NCBI RefSeq assembly: GCF_012163145.1
Contig: NZ_JAAVTX010000002.1
Coordinates: 1-64,000 of the forward strand
Length of the DNA stretch: 64,000 nucleotides
Direction of reading: 5' to 3'
Origin: Falsiroseomonas frigidaquae
Lineage (GTDB): Bacteria; Pseudomonadota; Alphaproteobacteria; Acetobacterales; Acetobacteraceae
How positions within the stretch are numbered: position 1 is the stretch's first letter; each line of letters opens with the position of its first letter. Positions 7,792 through 16,410 of the stretch are shown here, piece by piece. The notes under the pieces are model-generated. The model saw nothing but the letters and a program-made list of their open reading frames with translations, was not told where the DNA came from and searched no databases. Both the position numbers and the translations under genes were made by a program.

Positions 7792-8067
7792 ATGATCGAC
7801 TTGGCGTGTATCCTGTTCAGCAGCGGGCTTTGCCTGCTGGTGGCCTTCCGTGCGGTGCAGCTCGACCGGCTGATCCCGTGGTTCGGCCTGCCCGGCGCCG
7901 CCGCCGAGGCGGGCGCGGTGCCACGAGGGACCGCGGCGCAGCGCCAGGGCCGGCGCACCCGCGCCACCCCGCGCGCCACTGGTGCCGAGGAGCCGGCCGC
8001 CGCTTCCCCTGCCCCCGCCGCGCGTCCGGCCAGCACCGGCTGGAGGGCGCGCATCGATGCTCCGTAG
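7792..8067 (+). CDS. Small membrane protein, function unknown
   Basis: 91 residues. M-I-D-L-A-C-I-L-F-S-S-G-L-C-L-L-V-A-F forms one membrane segment at the N-terminus; the remainder is Ala/Pro/Arg-rich and low complexity. Its stop overlaps the start of the next gene by 11 bp, which suggests translational coupling to the glycan ligase. A longer frame begins at 7669, but the membrane segment starts at the 7792 ATG. No family recognised. It could be an accessory to the ligase, or a leader whose main role is coupling. Confidence 0.55.
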   Translation: MIDLACILFSSGLCLLVAFRAVQLDRLIPWFGLPGAAAEAGAVPRGTAAQRQGRRTRATPRATGAEEPAAASPAPAARPASTGWRARIDAP

Positions 8068-9430
8068 CCTCTATCTCATCTTCGTCTACTGCGCCTTCCT
8101 GGGCCTGGGCGCCCTGGCGCCCTTCGTGTTGAGCCTGGGCTATGTCTGGGTGGACACCTTCCGCCCGCAGCAGATCGCCTACATCCTGCTCAACCAGTTC
8201 CCGGTCTCGGCCTTCATCGGCGCGCTGGCGATCGGCGGCTACCTGGCGGCGGATCGCCGGTCCCCGGCCCCCTTCGGCATGCATGCCGCGCTGACCCTGC
8301 TGTTCGCGGGCTGGATCACGCTGACCACGGTGCAGTTCGCGGTGGCGCCCGAGGCGGCCTGGGACAAGTGGGACTGGGCCTTCAAGACGGTGCTGTTCTC
8401 CGCCTTCATCCCGCTGGTCTTCCGGTCCCTGGTGCAGATCGAGGCCTTCATCGCCACCTATGTGTTCGCGGCCGCCATCCACTTCCTGCCGACCGGCCTG
8501 AAGACCATGATCAGCGGCGGCGGCTACGGCATGGGCCTCGGCGTGGTGCAGGGCAATTCCGGCTTCGGCGAGGGCAGCACCCTGGCCGCGGTCGCGCTGA
8601 TGCTGATTCCGCTGGTCTTCTACCTCCGCAAGCACGGCACGCTGATACCCCGCTCGCCGCTCACCGATGCGATGTTCATCGGCCTCGCCGTGGTGATGGT
8701 GGCCTGCGCCATCGGCACCTATGCGCGCACCGGGCTGATCGGGCTGATCGTGCTGGCCGGCGCCATCTGGTTGCGCTCGGACCGCAAGATCCTCGGCCTG
8801 ATCGTGGGCGCCATAGCGGCGCTGGCCATCACGCATTTCACTTCGGATGACTGGAACGAACGGGTTTCCACCATCAACGAATTCCAGACCGAGGATTCGG
8901 CGCTTGGCCGCATCCTGGTCTGGCAATGGACGCTCGGCTTCGTCTCCGAGAACATCTTCGGCGGCGGCTTCCATTCCTACCAGATCAACGAGATCACCTT
9001 CCCCGGCAACGCCCAGTTCCCCGAAGGCGTGGTGACGCGCGGCAAGGCCTTCCACAGCATCTATTTCGAGGTGCTGGGCGAGCATGGCTGGCCGGGCATC
9101 GCCCTGTTCCTGGGGCTGATCCTGACCAGCTTCCTGTCGCTGCAGAAGGCCGCGCGGATCGGCCGCCGGACGCCCGGAATGGAGAAGGTGAAGGACCTGG
9201 CCTTCGCGCTGCAGGTCTCGCTGGTGGTCATGCTGGCCTGCGGCGCCTTCATCGGCGTCGCCTTCCAGCCGATGCTCTGGTACATCTTCGCCCTGTCCTC
9301 CTGCACGCTGCATTACGCCCGGCGGGCCAGCGCCGCGGTCGCCTCCGGCGATGCGGAGGGCGCGGCGGCGCGCCAGGGCCGACCCGCCCGCACCCGCCCT
9401 GCCGTGGCCACCCGGCTGCGGGCGCAGTGA
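8057..9430 (+). CDS. O-antigen/O-glycosylation ligase family membrane protein (Wzy/WaaL fold)
   Basis: 457 residues with about ten hydrophobic segments and a large periplasmic loop around 290-340, containing the family R-x-x-x-W segment (L-G-R-I-L-V-W) and F-H-S-I-Y-F-E-V-L-G-E-H-G-W-P-G-I. The middle region resembles the putative O-glycosylation ligases linked to exosortase A systems. Such enzymes transfer a lipid-linked glycan to an acceptor at the inner membrane. The window contains no exosortase or PEP-CTERM substrate to prove the link. It overlaps the small membrane protein before it and is followed by an acyltransferase 7 bp after its stop. Confidence 0.8.
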   Translation: MLRSLYLIFVYCAFLGLGALAPFVLSLGYVWVDTFRPQQIAYILLNQFPVSAFIGALAIGGYLAADRRSPAPFGMHAALTLLFAGWITLTTVQFAVAPEAAWDKWDWAFKTVLFSAFIPLVFRSLVQIEAFIATYVFAAAIHFLPTGLKTMISGGGYGMGLGVVQGNSGFGEGSTLAAVALMLIPLVFYLRKHGTLIPRSPLTDAMFIGLAVVMVACAIGTYARTGLIGLIVLAGAIWLRSDRKILGLIVGAIAALAITHFTSDDWNERVSTINEFQTEDSALGRILVWQWTLGFVSENIFGGGFHSYQINEITFPGNAQFPEGVVTRGKAFHSIYFEVLGEHGWPGIALFLGLILTSFLSLQKAARIGRRTPGMEKVKDLAFALQVSLVVMLACGAFIGVAFQPMLWYIFALSSCTLHYARRASAAVASGDAEGAAARQGRPARTRPAVATRLRAQ

Positions 9431-9437
9431 CGGCAGA

Positions 9438-10535
9438 TTGGCCTTGGCAGCAGCGCAGCCCGTAAGGGCCCTCACCTCCGTCCGCGGCATCGCCGCCTGG
9501 TTCGTCGTGGTGTTCCATTTCCGCGAGGCCCTGCCCGCCGCCACGCCCGGCTGGGTGCAGCTGGCCGCGGCGCATGGCTACCTGGCGGTGGACCTGTTCT
9601 TCATGATGAGCGGCTTCGTCATCGCGCTGAACTACGCGAGGCAGTTCGAGGGTGGCGCCGATGCGCGGGGCCTTCTCACCTTCTACGGCTTCCGGCTGGC
9701 GCGGATCTATCCGCTGCACCTGTTCATGCTGCTGGCCTATCTGTCGGTGCCGGCGGCGCTCGTTCTGTTCTCCCGCAGCGGGTTGCCGGAGGCCGGGTTT
9801 GATCCCGAATATTATGTGGCCAGCCTGCTGCTGATCCAGAATTGGGGAATGTTCGACGAGCTGCGCTGGAACATCCCGGCCTGGTCGATCAGCACCGAAT
9901 GGTTCGCCTACCTGGTCTTCCCGCTGCTGGTTCTGGCCATCACCCGGCGGCTGCGGACCGCCGGCGCGACGCTGGCGCTGCTGGGCGGGCTTCTGCTGCT
10001 GCTGGGCGGCGTCACCTGGTGGCAGGGCGGTGGCCTGGGCAGCGACATCCCGCGCTTCGGGCTGCTGCGCTGCGTCATCGAATTCGGCATCGGCATGTGC
10101 ATCCACCGGGTCTGCGCCCTGCGGGGCGGCGCGCCCGCCGCCGGCCCCGCCTTCGCGCTGGGTGCGCTGCTGTGCCTCGGCTCCGTCGCCTTCGTGGCGG
10201 ATTACCTGCTTGCGCCGCTCGGCTTCGTGCTGCTGATCTTCCACCTGCTGGACGGGCGCAACGGCCTGGCGCGGCTGCTGGAGAATCGCGGGCTGGAATG
10301 GCTCGGCCTGGTTTCCTACTCCACCTATCTCAGCCACTACCTGATCAAGGTCTGGGTGAAGTTCCTGCTGGAAGGCCGCGGCTTTCCGGAGGGGCTGCCC
10401 CTGCTGGCCTATCTGTTGGCGACGCTGGCTGCCTCCGCCCTGCTGTTCCACCTGGTGGAGAAGCCCGGCCAGCGCTGGGGCCGGGCGCTGGTGCTGGCGG
10501 CGGGGCAGCCGGTGGGGCGGCTGCGGCGGCCCTGA
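9438..10535 (+). CDS. Acyltransferase 3 family membrane protein (OafA/YrhL-like)
   Basis: About 365 residues, multi-spanning. The start region is typical for the family: R-A-L-T-S-V-R-G-I-A-A-W-F-V-V-V-F-H-F with the conserved His in the first membrane helix, then D-L-F-F-M-M-S-G-F-V. It transfers acetyl or another acyl group to surface sugars. The start is uncertain: TTG at 9438 or 9444 places it just after the ligase stop, whereas an in-frame ATG at 9351 would overlap the ligase by 80 bp. Context points to modification of the same glycan. Confidence 0.88.
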   Translation: MALAAAQPVRALTSVRGIAAWFVVVFHFREALPAATPGWVQLAAAHGYLAVDLFFMMSGFVIALNYARQFEGGADARGLLTFYGFRLARIYPLHLFMLLAYLSVPAALVLFSRSGLPEAGFDPEYYVASLLLIQNWGMFDELRWNIPAWSISTEWFAYLVFPLLVLAITRRLRTAGATLALLGGLLLLLGGVTWWQGGGLGSDIPRFGLLRCVIEFGIGMCIHRVCALRGGAPAAGPAFALGALLCLGSVAFVADYLLAPLGFVLLIFHLLDGRNGLARLLENRGLEWLGLVSYSTYLSHYLIKVWVKFLLEGRGFPEGLPLLAYLLATLAASALLFHLVEKPGQRWGRALVLAAGQPVGRLRRP

Positions 10536-10547
10536 GGCCGCCCGTTT

Positions 10548-10859
10548 TCAGCTCGCGGGGCTCAGCACATGGATGACGCGGCTGGCCACCATGTCCCGCA
10601 CCTTGGCGCCATAGGCCTTCATATGCGGCGCGGCGCCATGCGCGGCCAGGGTCTCGGGGCTGGACCATTTCTCCACCACCACGAAGCTGTCCGGGCCGAT
10701 CGCGGTCTGGATCGGGCCGATGCCGTCGGCATCGATCGCCGGGCCGTATTCCAGGCAGCCTTCCTCGGCCAGCACGGCGGGGATGTTGGCGCGCATCTCG
10801 GCCAGCACGGCGTCCCGCATGCCGGGCTTGGTGGTGATGAAAGCAAGGACGTGGATCAT
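10548..10859 (-). CDS. Putative quinol monooxygenase / ABM-domain protein
   Basis: 103 residues, a single antibiotic-biosynthesis-monooxygenase fold (YgiN-like). Visible are M-I-H-V-L-A-F-I at the start, G-C-L-E-Y in the middle, and F-V-V-V-E-K-W followed by A-A-H-G-A-A-P-H-M. Family members are small cofactor-light oxygenases or dimeric stress proteins. Minus strand, 56 bp downstream of the SDR gene and probably in the same transcript. Substrate unknown. Confidence 0.85.
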   Translation of the reverse strand: MIHVLAFITTKPGMRDAVLAEMRANIPAVLAEEGCLEYGPAIDADGIGPIQTAIGPDSFVVVEKWSSPETLAAHGAAPHMKAYGAKVRDMVASRVIHVLSPAS

Positions 10860-10915
10860 GGCAGCGTTTCCCCTGTTGCAGCCGCCAGCAAGGCAGCCCC
10901 GCGCCGTGGCGTCAA

Positions 10916-11671
10916 TCAGACCAGCCCGCCATTCACATGCAGCACCTGCCCGGTGATGTAGGCAGCCCCCGGCGAGGCGAGGAAGGCCACCGCCTGGGCC
11001 ACATCCGCCGGCGTCCCGAGCCGGCCGAGCGGGATGCGCGACCGCACCGCATCCCACTGCGCCGGCGTCATGGCGGAATGCCCGGCCGCGTCCTTCTGGG
11101 TGAAGCCGGGGGCGACCGCGTTCACCGTGGTGCCGCTGGAAGCCGCCTCCACCGCCAGGGCGCGCACCAGCGCCTCCACCCCCGCCTTGGCCGCGGCGGT
11201 GGCGGGGAACAGCGTGGCATCCGTGCGGAAGACATGTGCGACGAAGGATGAAATGGCGATCAGCCGTGGCGCATCCCCCGCCGCCAGCACCGGCAGCGCG
11301 GCGCGCGCCAGGCGCAGGAAGGCCCAGAGCACGGTGTCCATCGACTGCGCGAAGCCGGCATCGGTCAGCGCCGCCACCGGCGTGCGGTCGGCGAAGCCGG
11401 CATTGGCCACCACCACATCCAGCCCGCCGAAGCGCGCCTGCGCCTGCGCCACCAGCGCCGCCGGCAGCGCCGGGTCGGCGATGTCGCCGAGCGCCACCTC
11501 CGCCAGCCCGCCCGCCGCGCGCACCGCCTCCGCCGTCCGCGCCGCGCCCTCCGCGTTCTTCCGCGTATGCACCAGGATGGCGATGCCCGGCCCGGCCAGC
11601 GCCCGGCAGCAGGCGGCGCCGATGCCGCTGGCGGCGCCGGTGACGAGGATGGTGCGGGGGCGGTCTGTCAT
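10916..11671 (-). CDS. Short-chain dehydrogenase/reductase family protein lacking the catalytic Tyr
   Basis: 251 residues, FabG-like architecture. It has an NAD(P)-binding T-G-A-A-S-G-I-G (near residue 11), N-A-G, and I-S-S (active-site Ser). The expected Y-A-A-A-K reads T-A-A-A-K, with Thr in the Tyr position, confirmed at the DNA level (ACC codon). Lys is kept. The C-terminal G-Q-V-L-H-V-N-G-G matches NAD-dependent SDRs. Without Tyr the normal proton relay is lost, so activity may be altered or absent. The start at 11671 directly precedes the Rossmann strand. Confidence 0.85.
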   Translation of the reverse strand: MTDRPRTILVTGAASGIGAACCRALAGPGIAILVHTRKNAEGAARTAEAVRAAGGLAEVALGDIADPALPAALVAQAQARFGGLDVVVANAGFADRTPVAALTDAGFAQSMDTVLWAFLRLARAALPVLAAGDAPRLIAISSFVAHVFRTDATLFPATAAAKAGVEALVRALAVEAASSGTTVNAVAPGFTQKDAAGHSAMTPAQWDAVRSRIPLGRLGTPADVAQAVAFLASPGAAYITGQVLHVNGGLV

Positions 11672-11801
11672 GCGCGGGCTCCGGTCGAGGCGCGGCATGG
11701 TGCCGCTGCCGGGCGCGGCGCGACAGCCCCCCGGATCGTCACTGTTCCTCCGCGCGGGACTGCGGCAAAGGTCGCGCGACGCCGAAGAAGGATGTGCCCG
11801 G

Positions 11802-12575
11802 ATGATTCCGATCGTGGACCTGACGGGCAAGCGGGGCCTGGTGGTGGGCATCGCCAATGGCCACAGCATCGCCGCCGGCTGCGCCGGGGCCTTCCGCCAG
11901 GCCGGGGCGGAGCTGGCGCTGACCTATCTGAACGACAAGGCGCTGCCCTTCGTGCAGCCGGTGGCGGAGGGTCTGGGCACGGCGCTGCTGCTGCCCTGCG
12001 ATGTCCGCATCCCGGGGCAGCTTGAGGCGGTCTTCGACCGCATCGCAGGCGATTGGGGCCGGCTGGACTTCCTGCTGCATTCCATCGCCTTCGCACCGCG
12101 GGAGGATCTGCACGCCAGCCTGGTGGATTGCTCGGCGGAGGGCTTCGCCATGGCGATGGACGTGTCCTGCCATTCCTTCATCCGGATGGCGAAGCTGGCG
12201 GCGCCGCTGATGACGGAGGGTGGCAGCCTGATGACGGTCAGCTTCTACGGTGCCGACCGGGTGGTGGAGAACTACAACCTGATGGGGCCGGTGAAGGCGG
12301 CGCTGGAATCCAGCGTGCGCTACCTGGCAGCGGACCTGGCGCCACGCCGCATCCGCGCCTTCGCGATCTCGGCCGGCGCCATCCGCACCCGCGCGGCCTC
12401 GGGCATCGACCGCTTCGATGACCTGCTGGACCGGGTGCGGGCGCGCACGCCCTCGGGCCGGCTGGTCGGCATCGAGGATGTGGGGCGGATCGCCGCCTTC
12501 CTGGCCAGCGAGGCGGCGGCGCCGATGAGCGGGTCCGTCGTGCATGCCGACAACGGCGCGCATACGGTGGCGTGA
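11802..12575 (+). CDS. Enoyl-ACP reductase-like SDR (FabI-type)
   Basis: 257 residues. It has the atypical FabI glycine motif (V-V-G-I-A-N-G-H-S-I-A), D-F-L-L-H-S-I-A-F, and the FabI active site Y-N-L-M-G-P-V-K (Tyr and Lys separated by six residues). It reduces trans-2-enoyl-ACP with NAD(P)H in fatty acid synthesis, or a related enoyl substrate. It is divergent from the neighbouring SDR and stands alone, away from other fab genes, so it may be a secondary reductase rather than the housekeeping FabI. ATG 11802 follows a GAAGAAGGA ribosome site. Confidence 0.83.
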   Translation: MIPIVDLTGKRGLVVGIANGHSIAAGCAGAFRQAGAELALTYLNDKALPFVQPVAEGLGTALLLPCDVRIPGQLEAVFDRIAGDWGRLDFLLHSIAFAPREDLHASLVDCSAEGFAMAMDVSCHSFIRMAKLAAPLMTEGGSLMTVSFYGADRVVENYNLMGPVKAALESSVRYLAADLAPRRIRAFAISAGAIRTRAASGIDRFDDLLDRVRARTPSGRLVGIEDVGRIAAFLASEAAAPMSGSVVHADNGAHTVA

Positions 12576-12576
12576 C

Positions 12577-13464
12577 TCAGAAGCCGTAGAGACGCGCCGG
12601 GTTCTCCACCAGGATGCGGTGCAGCGTCGCCGCATCCCCGGCCCAGTCCGCCAGCCGCGCCAGGGCACGCGCATCGTCGATGGGGTGGAAGGGATGCACC
12701 GCATCCGGCGCCAGGCCCGGCCGCACGCCGGAATGCGGGAAGTCGGAGGCCCAGACCACGCGCGCCGGATTGGCCGCGATCAGCGCGCGGGCGATCGGCG
12801 CCATGTCCGCCAGGTCCGGCGCGGCGGACATGCGATGTGCGGCGGAGAGCTTCACATGCACGCAGCCCTGCCGCAGCAGGTCGAGCAGCGCGGCGAAGCC
12901 GGGCTGGCCAATGCCGCCCGCGCCCTGCGCCCGGCCGAAATGGTCCACCACCACGCCGCAGGGCAGGCCGGCGATGTCCTCGGCCAGGGCCGCGATCACC
13001 GGCATTTCCGTATAGACCTGCACATGCCAGCCCAGCGGCGCGACCCGCGCGGCCGCCTCGGCCAGCATGGCGCGCGCCGCGGCGGGATCGGCGCGGCCGG
13101 CGGTGTGCAGGTTGATCCGCACGCCGCGCACCCCGGCGGCGTGCAGGCGGCGCAGCGTGGCATCCTCCGTCGCCGCATCGATCACCGCGACGCCGCGCGC
13201 CCGGGCCGGGCCGAGTTCGGCCAGCGCGCGTTCCATTCCGGAATTGTCGGTGCCATAGGTGCTGGGCTGCACCAGCACCACACGGTCCAGCCCCAGCCCA
13301 TCCAGATGCGCGCGCAGCCCGGCGGCGGTCATCACCCCCGGCGTGTAGCTGCGGGCGGGGTCGAGGAAATGGCCTTCCTCGAAGACATGGGTGTGGCAGT
13401 CGCAGGCGCCCGGAGGCAGGTGGTCGGGCGGCAGGTGGTCGGGCGGCAGGGGTCGGGTGCTCAT
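12577..13464 (-). CDS. Amidohydrolase family protein (2-pyrone-4,6-dicarboxylate lactonase-like)
   Basis: 295 residues, TIM-barrel metal hydrolase. Early D-C-H-T-H-V-F is the metal-binding HxH; later V-V-D-H-F-G-R and W-A-S-D-F-P-H-S supply the family His and Asp. PDC lactonase-type enzymes open lactone or ring acids in aromatic degradation. The N-terminus carries an extra LPPDH repeat encoded by a 15-bp tandem duplication. Convergent with the FabI-like gene (1-bp gap) and divergent from the LysR gene, which may control it. Exact substrate not determinable. Confidence 0.82.
   Translation of the reverse strand: MSTRPLPPDHLPPDHLPPGACDCHTHVFEEGHFLDPARSYTPGVMTAAGLRAHLDGLGLDRVVLVQPSTYGTDNSGMERALAELGPARARGVAVIDAATEDATLRRLHAAGVRGVRINLHTAGRADPAAARAMLAEAAARVAPLGWHVQVYTEMPVIAALAEDIAGLPCGVVVDHFGRAQGAGGIGQPGFAALLDLLRQGCVHVKLSAAHRMSAAPDLADMAPIARALIAANPARVVWASDFPHSGVRPGLAPDAVHPFHPIDDARALARLADWAGDAATLHRILVENPARLYGF
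13415..13454. repeat. 15-bp tandem repeat in the 5' end of the amidohydrolase gene
   Basis: GGCAGGTGGTCGGGC at 13415-13429 and 13430-13444, followed by a partial third copy. In frame it gives L-P-P-D-H twice plus L-P-P near residues 6-18 of the protein. Confidence 0.85.
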
Positions 13465-13553
13465 GCGCGCAGGCTCGCCCCGGCGGCGGCCTCCGTCCAG
13501 ATACGGATCGCGATGGTTTCCATCAACCGGCTTTATGCCCTAGCCTTCCCCCC

Positions 13554-14459
13554 ATGAATCTGCGGCAGTTCGAGGTGTTCCACGCCATCATGCGGACCGG
13601 CACGGTGACCGGCGCCGCGCGGCTGCTGAACGTCACCCAGCCTTCCGTCAGCACCGTGCTGAAGCACCTGGAGGCGCAGCTGCGCTTTCGCCTGTTCAAC
13701 CGCATCGGCGGCCGGCTGCAGCCGACGCCGGAGGCGCAGGCGCTGCTGCCGGACATCGACGCCGTGTTCAGCCGCCTGGCGGCGGTGCAGCGGCTGACGC
13801 AGGACCTGGCGGGCGGGCGGCTCGGTACGCTGTCCGTCGCCGCCGCCTTCCCGATTGCCAATGGCTACATGGCCCGCGCGGTGGCCAGCTTCCTGACCGG
13901 GCGGCCCGGCATGCGGATGGCGCTGCAATCCCTGACCACGCCGCAGGTGGTGGACCGGGTGGCGAGCCGGGAGGTGGAACTCGGCGTGGTGCACGAGCCG
14001 GTCGGCAGCACGGAGGTGGACACCGAATTGCTGCTGCGCAGCGCGCTGGCCGCCGTGCTGCCCGCCACGCACCCGCTGGCGCGGCTGGAGCGGATCCCCC
14101 TGGCGGCGCTGGAGGACCACCCGGTCATCACCTACCTGCCGCAGAACCTGTTCCGCTTCCATGTGGACAAGGCGCTGGCCGAGGCCGGCATCTCGCCGCG
14201 CATCGTGGCGCAGGTTACCGTTTCCCTCACCGGCATCATGCTGGCGCGGCATGGCGCCGGGATCGCGCTGGTCGAGCCGCTGATGCTGCGGAGCCTGGAT
14301 TTCCCCGGGCTGGTGGCCCGCCCACTGGACCCGCCGGTCGCCTTCGAGACGGTGCTGATCCGGCCGCGCGGCACACCGGATTCCACCGTGCTGGCCCGCT
14401 TCGTGGCGCATCTGCGCGACGTGCTGCGGGCGGAGGGTCTGCTGCCGGAAGGTCATTGA
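13554..14459 (+). CDS. LysR-family transcriptional regulator
   Basis: 301 residues. An N-terminal winged helix-turn-helix (M-N-L-R-Q-F-E-V-F-H-A-I-M, then A-A-R-L-L-N-V-T-Q-P-S-V-S-T-V-L-K-H-L-E) is followed by a substrate-binding domain from about 90. LysR proteins usually activate a divergent or downstream operon when a small acid is bound. It heads the aldolase, Bug, dehydrogenase cluster on the same strand and is divergent from the amidohydrolase (89-bp gap); either could be its target. No clear ribosome site before the ATG, so the message may be leader-poor. Confidence 0.9.
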   Translation: MNLRQFEVFHAIMRTGTVTGAARLLNVTQPSVSTVLKHLEAQLRFRLFNRIGGRLQPTPEAQALLPDIDAVFSRLAAVQRLTQDLAGGRLGTLSVAAAFPIANGYMARAVASFLTGRPGMRMALQSLTTPQVVDRVASREVELGVVHEPVGSTEVDTELLLRSALAAVLPATHPLARLERIPLAALEDHPVITYLPQNLFRFHVDKALAEAGISPRIVAQVTVSLTGIMLARHGAGIALVEPLMLRSLDFPGLVARPLDPPVAFETVLIRPRGTPDSTVLARFVAHLRDVLRAEGLLPEGH

Positions 14460-14554
14460 CGGGATCAATGGGTAGCCCAAAGCTTCCTATTGGACGCGGC
14501 CTGCCGGCTGCGCGACCATCCGCGCCAAAGCAACCGCGGATGAGGAAAACGCGC

Positions 14555-15358
14555 ATGGACATCGCCGCCCCGCGCTACGACACCAACTGGCCCTCGATCC
14601 GGGACGAAGTCAGCGCCGAGGAATGGCAGGCGCGCTGCGACCTGGCCGCCTGCTACCGGCTGATCGACGCCTACGGCATGACGGACCTAATCTACAACCA
14701 CATCACGCTCCGCATTCCCGGCACGGAACATCTGCTGATCAACCTGTACGGCCTGCTGTACAAGGAGATCACGGCGACCTCGCTCGTGAAGATCGATGTC
14801 GAGGGCAACATCATCTGGAAGCCGGATACCGACTACGGCATCAACAAATCCGGCTACGTCATCCATGGCGCCATCCACAAGGCGCGGCCGGATGTGGCGG
14901 CGGTGATCCACACGCATACCCGCGCCGGCATGGCCGTGGCGGCGATGAAGTGCGGGCTGCTGCCGCTCAGCCAGACCTCCATCCGCTTCGTCGGCCATCT
15001 CGGCTACCACGACTATGAGGGCCCGGCGGTGGATCTGTCGGAGCGGGAGCGGATCGTCGCCGATCTCGGCCCGCATGATGCGCTGATCTTCCGCAACCAT
15101 GGGCTGCTGACCTGCGGCGCGACGCTTCAGCAGGCCTTCAACACCATGTACCAGCTTGAGATGTCCTGCCGCGCCCAGGTGGATGCGATGAATTCGCGCA
15201 CCGAACTGCTGGTGCCGGATGAGGCGACGCTGGCCAAGACCGCGCATCTGTACCAGCCCGGCGCCCGCCGCCCCTATGGCGTGCTGGAATGGCACGCGAT
15301 GCTGCGGCGCCTCGAAGCTGAGCAGAAGGGCTCCGCCTACCCCCCCTACTGGGCCTGA
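14555..15358 (+). CDS. Class II aldolase/adducin family protein
   Basis: 267 residues. Zinc-dependent aldolase fold: N-H-I-T-L-R-I-P near 46, metal ligands H-T-H (I-H-T-H-T-R-A-G), and R-N-H-G-L-L-T-C-G. Members cleave phosphorylated sugar acids or decarboxylate oxo-tetronates; others are uncharacterised. ATG 14555 has GAGGAAA seven bases upstream, which decides against the longer frame from 14456. First structural gene of the LysR cluster, so it may act on a hydroxy-acid imported by the two receptors downstream. Confidence 0.87.
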   Translation: MDIAAPRYDTNWPSIRDEVSAEEWQARCDLAACYRLIDAYGMTDLIYNHITLRIPGTEHLLINLYGLLYKEITATSLVKIDVEGNIIWKPDTDYGINKSGYVIHGAIHKARPDVAAVIHTHTRAGMAVAAMKCGLLPLSQTSIRFVGHLGYHDYEGPAVDLSERERIVADLGPHDALIFRNHGLLTCGATLQQAFNTMYQLEMSCRAQVDAMNSRTELLVPDEATLAKTAHLYQPGARRPYGVLEWHAMLRRLEAEQKGSAYPPYWA

Positions 15359-15367
15359 GGTTTTCGC

Positions 15368-15387
15368 AATCCGCCGCAGAGCGGATT
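15368..15387. repeat. 7-bp stem hairpin between aldolase and first Bug gene
   Basis: AATCCGC (15368-15374) and GCGGATT (15381-15387) around a 6-nt loop, no T-run. It may adjust expression or RNA stability between aldolase and receptor. Confidence 0.45.
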
Positions 15388-15405
15388 CAAGGGAGGATAC
15401 TGCTT

Positions 15406-16410
15406 ATGAACCCGATCTTCGGGCGGCGCCTGCTGCTGGGCGCCACCGCGGCGACGCTGGCCGCGCGCGGCGCCATGGCGCAGGGCAACGCTACCCAGGG
15501 CAATTGGCCGGACCGGCCGATCCGCTTCGTCGTGCCCTTCGCCGCCGGCGGCAATACCGACGTGCTGGCGCGCCTCTACGGCACCCATATCTCGGCGAAG
15601 CTCGGCCAGCCCATCGTGGTGGAGAACCGCAGCGGTGCCTCCGGCGCGATCGGGACGGAGGCCGTGATCCGGTCCCGCGCCGATGGCACCAGCTTCCTCA
15701 TCGGCAGCCCGGGCTCCATCGTCAACAGCCCGCTGCTGCTGGCGAACAAGCGGTTCGACCCGATCACCGACCTCACCTTCGTCGCCATGTTCGGCCAGGT
15801 GCCGATGGTGATCATCGTCAACCCATCCCTGCCCGTGCGCACGCTGCCGGAACTGGTGGCCTTCTCGAAGGCGCGCCGCCAGGGGGTGACGATCGGCACC
15901 TCCGGCATCGGCGGCGCCAACCACCTGCCGCTGGAATTGTTCAAGGCGGAGACCGGCGCCAACCTGGTGCATGTGCCCTATCGCGGCGGCGGCGCCACGT
16001 TGCCGGATTTCGTCGCCGGCAATGTCGATGGCATCCTCATCGAGCTGTCCAGCGTGCTGGACCTGCACCGCGATGGCCGCGGCCGCATCCTCGGCATCGC
16101 AGCCCCGCAGCGCTCCCCGCAGGTGCCGGAGGTGCCGACCTTCATCGAGGCGGGCTACAAGGATTTCCTCGCCGCCTCCTTCGTCGGGCTCTTCGCACCG
16201 GTCGGCACGCCGGCACCGATCCTCGGCCGTATCCAGGCGCTGGTCGGCGAGGCGGCACGCGATCCCGAGATCCGCGCGCGGCTGGATTCCTTCAGCGTCA
16301 CGCCGCCGACGCCGGAGGAGCTGACCACCGACCATCTCGCCCGCTTCCTGCAGGGTGAATTGGCGAAGGCGCGCCGTGCCATCGAGATCGCGGGCCTCAA
16401 GCCGGAATGA
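15406..16410 (+). CDS. Bug-family (tripartite tricarboxylate) solute-binding protein
   Basis: 334 residues. Tat-like signal (R-R-L-L-L-G-A-T-A-A-T-L-A, cut near A-M-A-Q). Family marks: W-P-D-R-P-I-R-F-V-V-P-F-A-A-G-G-N-T-D, V-V-E-N-R-S-G-A-S-G-A-I-G, H-V-P-Y-R-G-G-G, V-P-E-V-P-T-F-I-E. It binds a small carboxylate or amide in the periplasm and delivers it to a TctAB-type carrier, none of which is in the window. GGGAGG ribosome site upstream; its stop overlaps the dehydrogenase start by 4 bp. Confidence 0.92.
   Translation: MNPIFGRRLLLGATAATLAARGAMAQGNATQGNWPDRPIRFVVPFAAGGNTDVLARLYGTHISAKLGQPIVVENRSGASGAIGTEAVIRSRADGTSFLIGSPGSIVNSPLLLANKRFDPITDLTFVAMFGQVPMVIIVNPSLPVRTLPELVAFSKARRQGVTIGTSGIGGANHLPLELFKAETGANLVHVPYRGGGATLPDFVAGNVDGILIELSSVLDLHRDGRGRILGIAAPQRSPQVPEVPTFIEAGYKDFLAASFVGLFAPVGTPAPILGRIQALVGEAARDPEIRARLDSFSVTPPTPEELTTDHLARFLQGELAKARRAIEIAGLKPE

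Noticed and set aside
11034-11801. Long in-frame N-terminal extension of the FabI-like gene
   Set aside because: Antisense to the SDR gene and low complexity; the Shine-Dalgarno and family start are at 11802.
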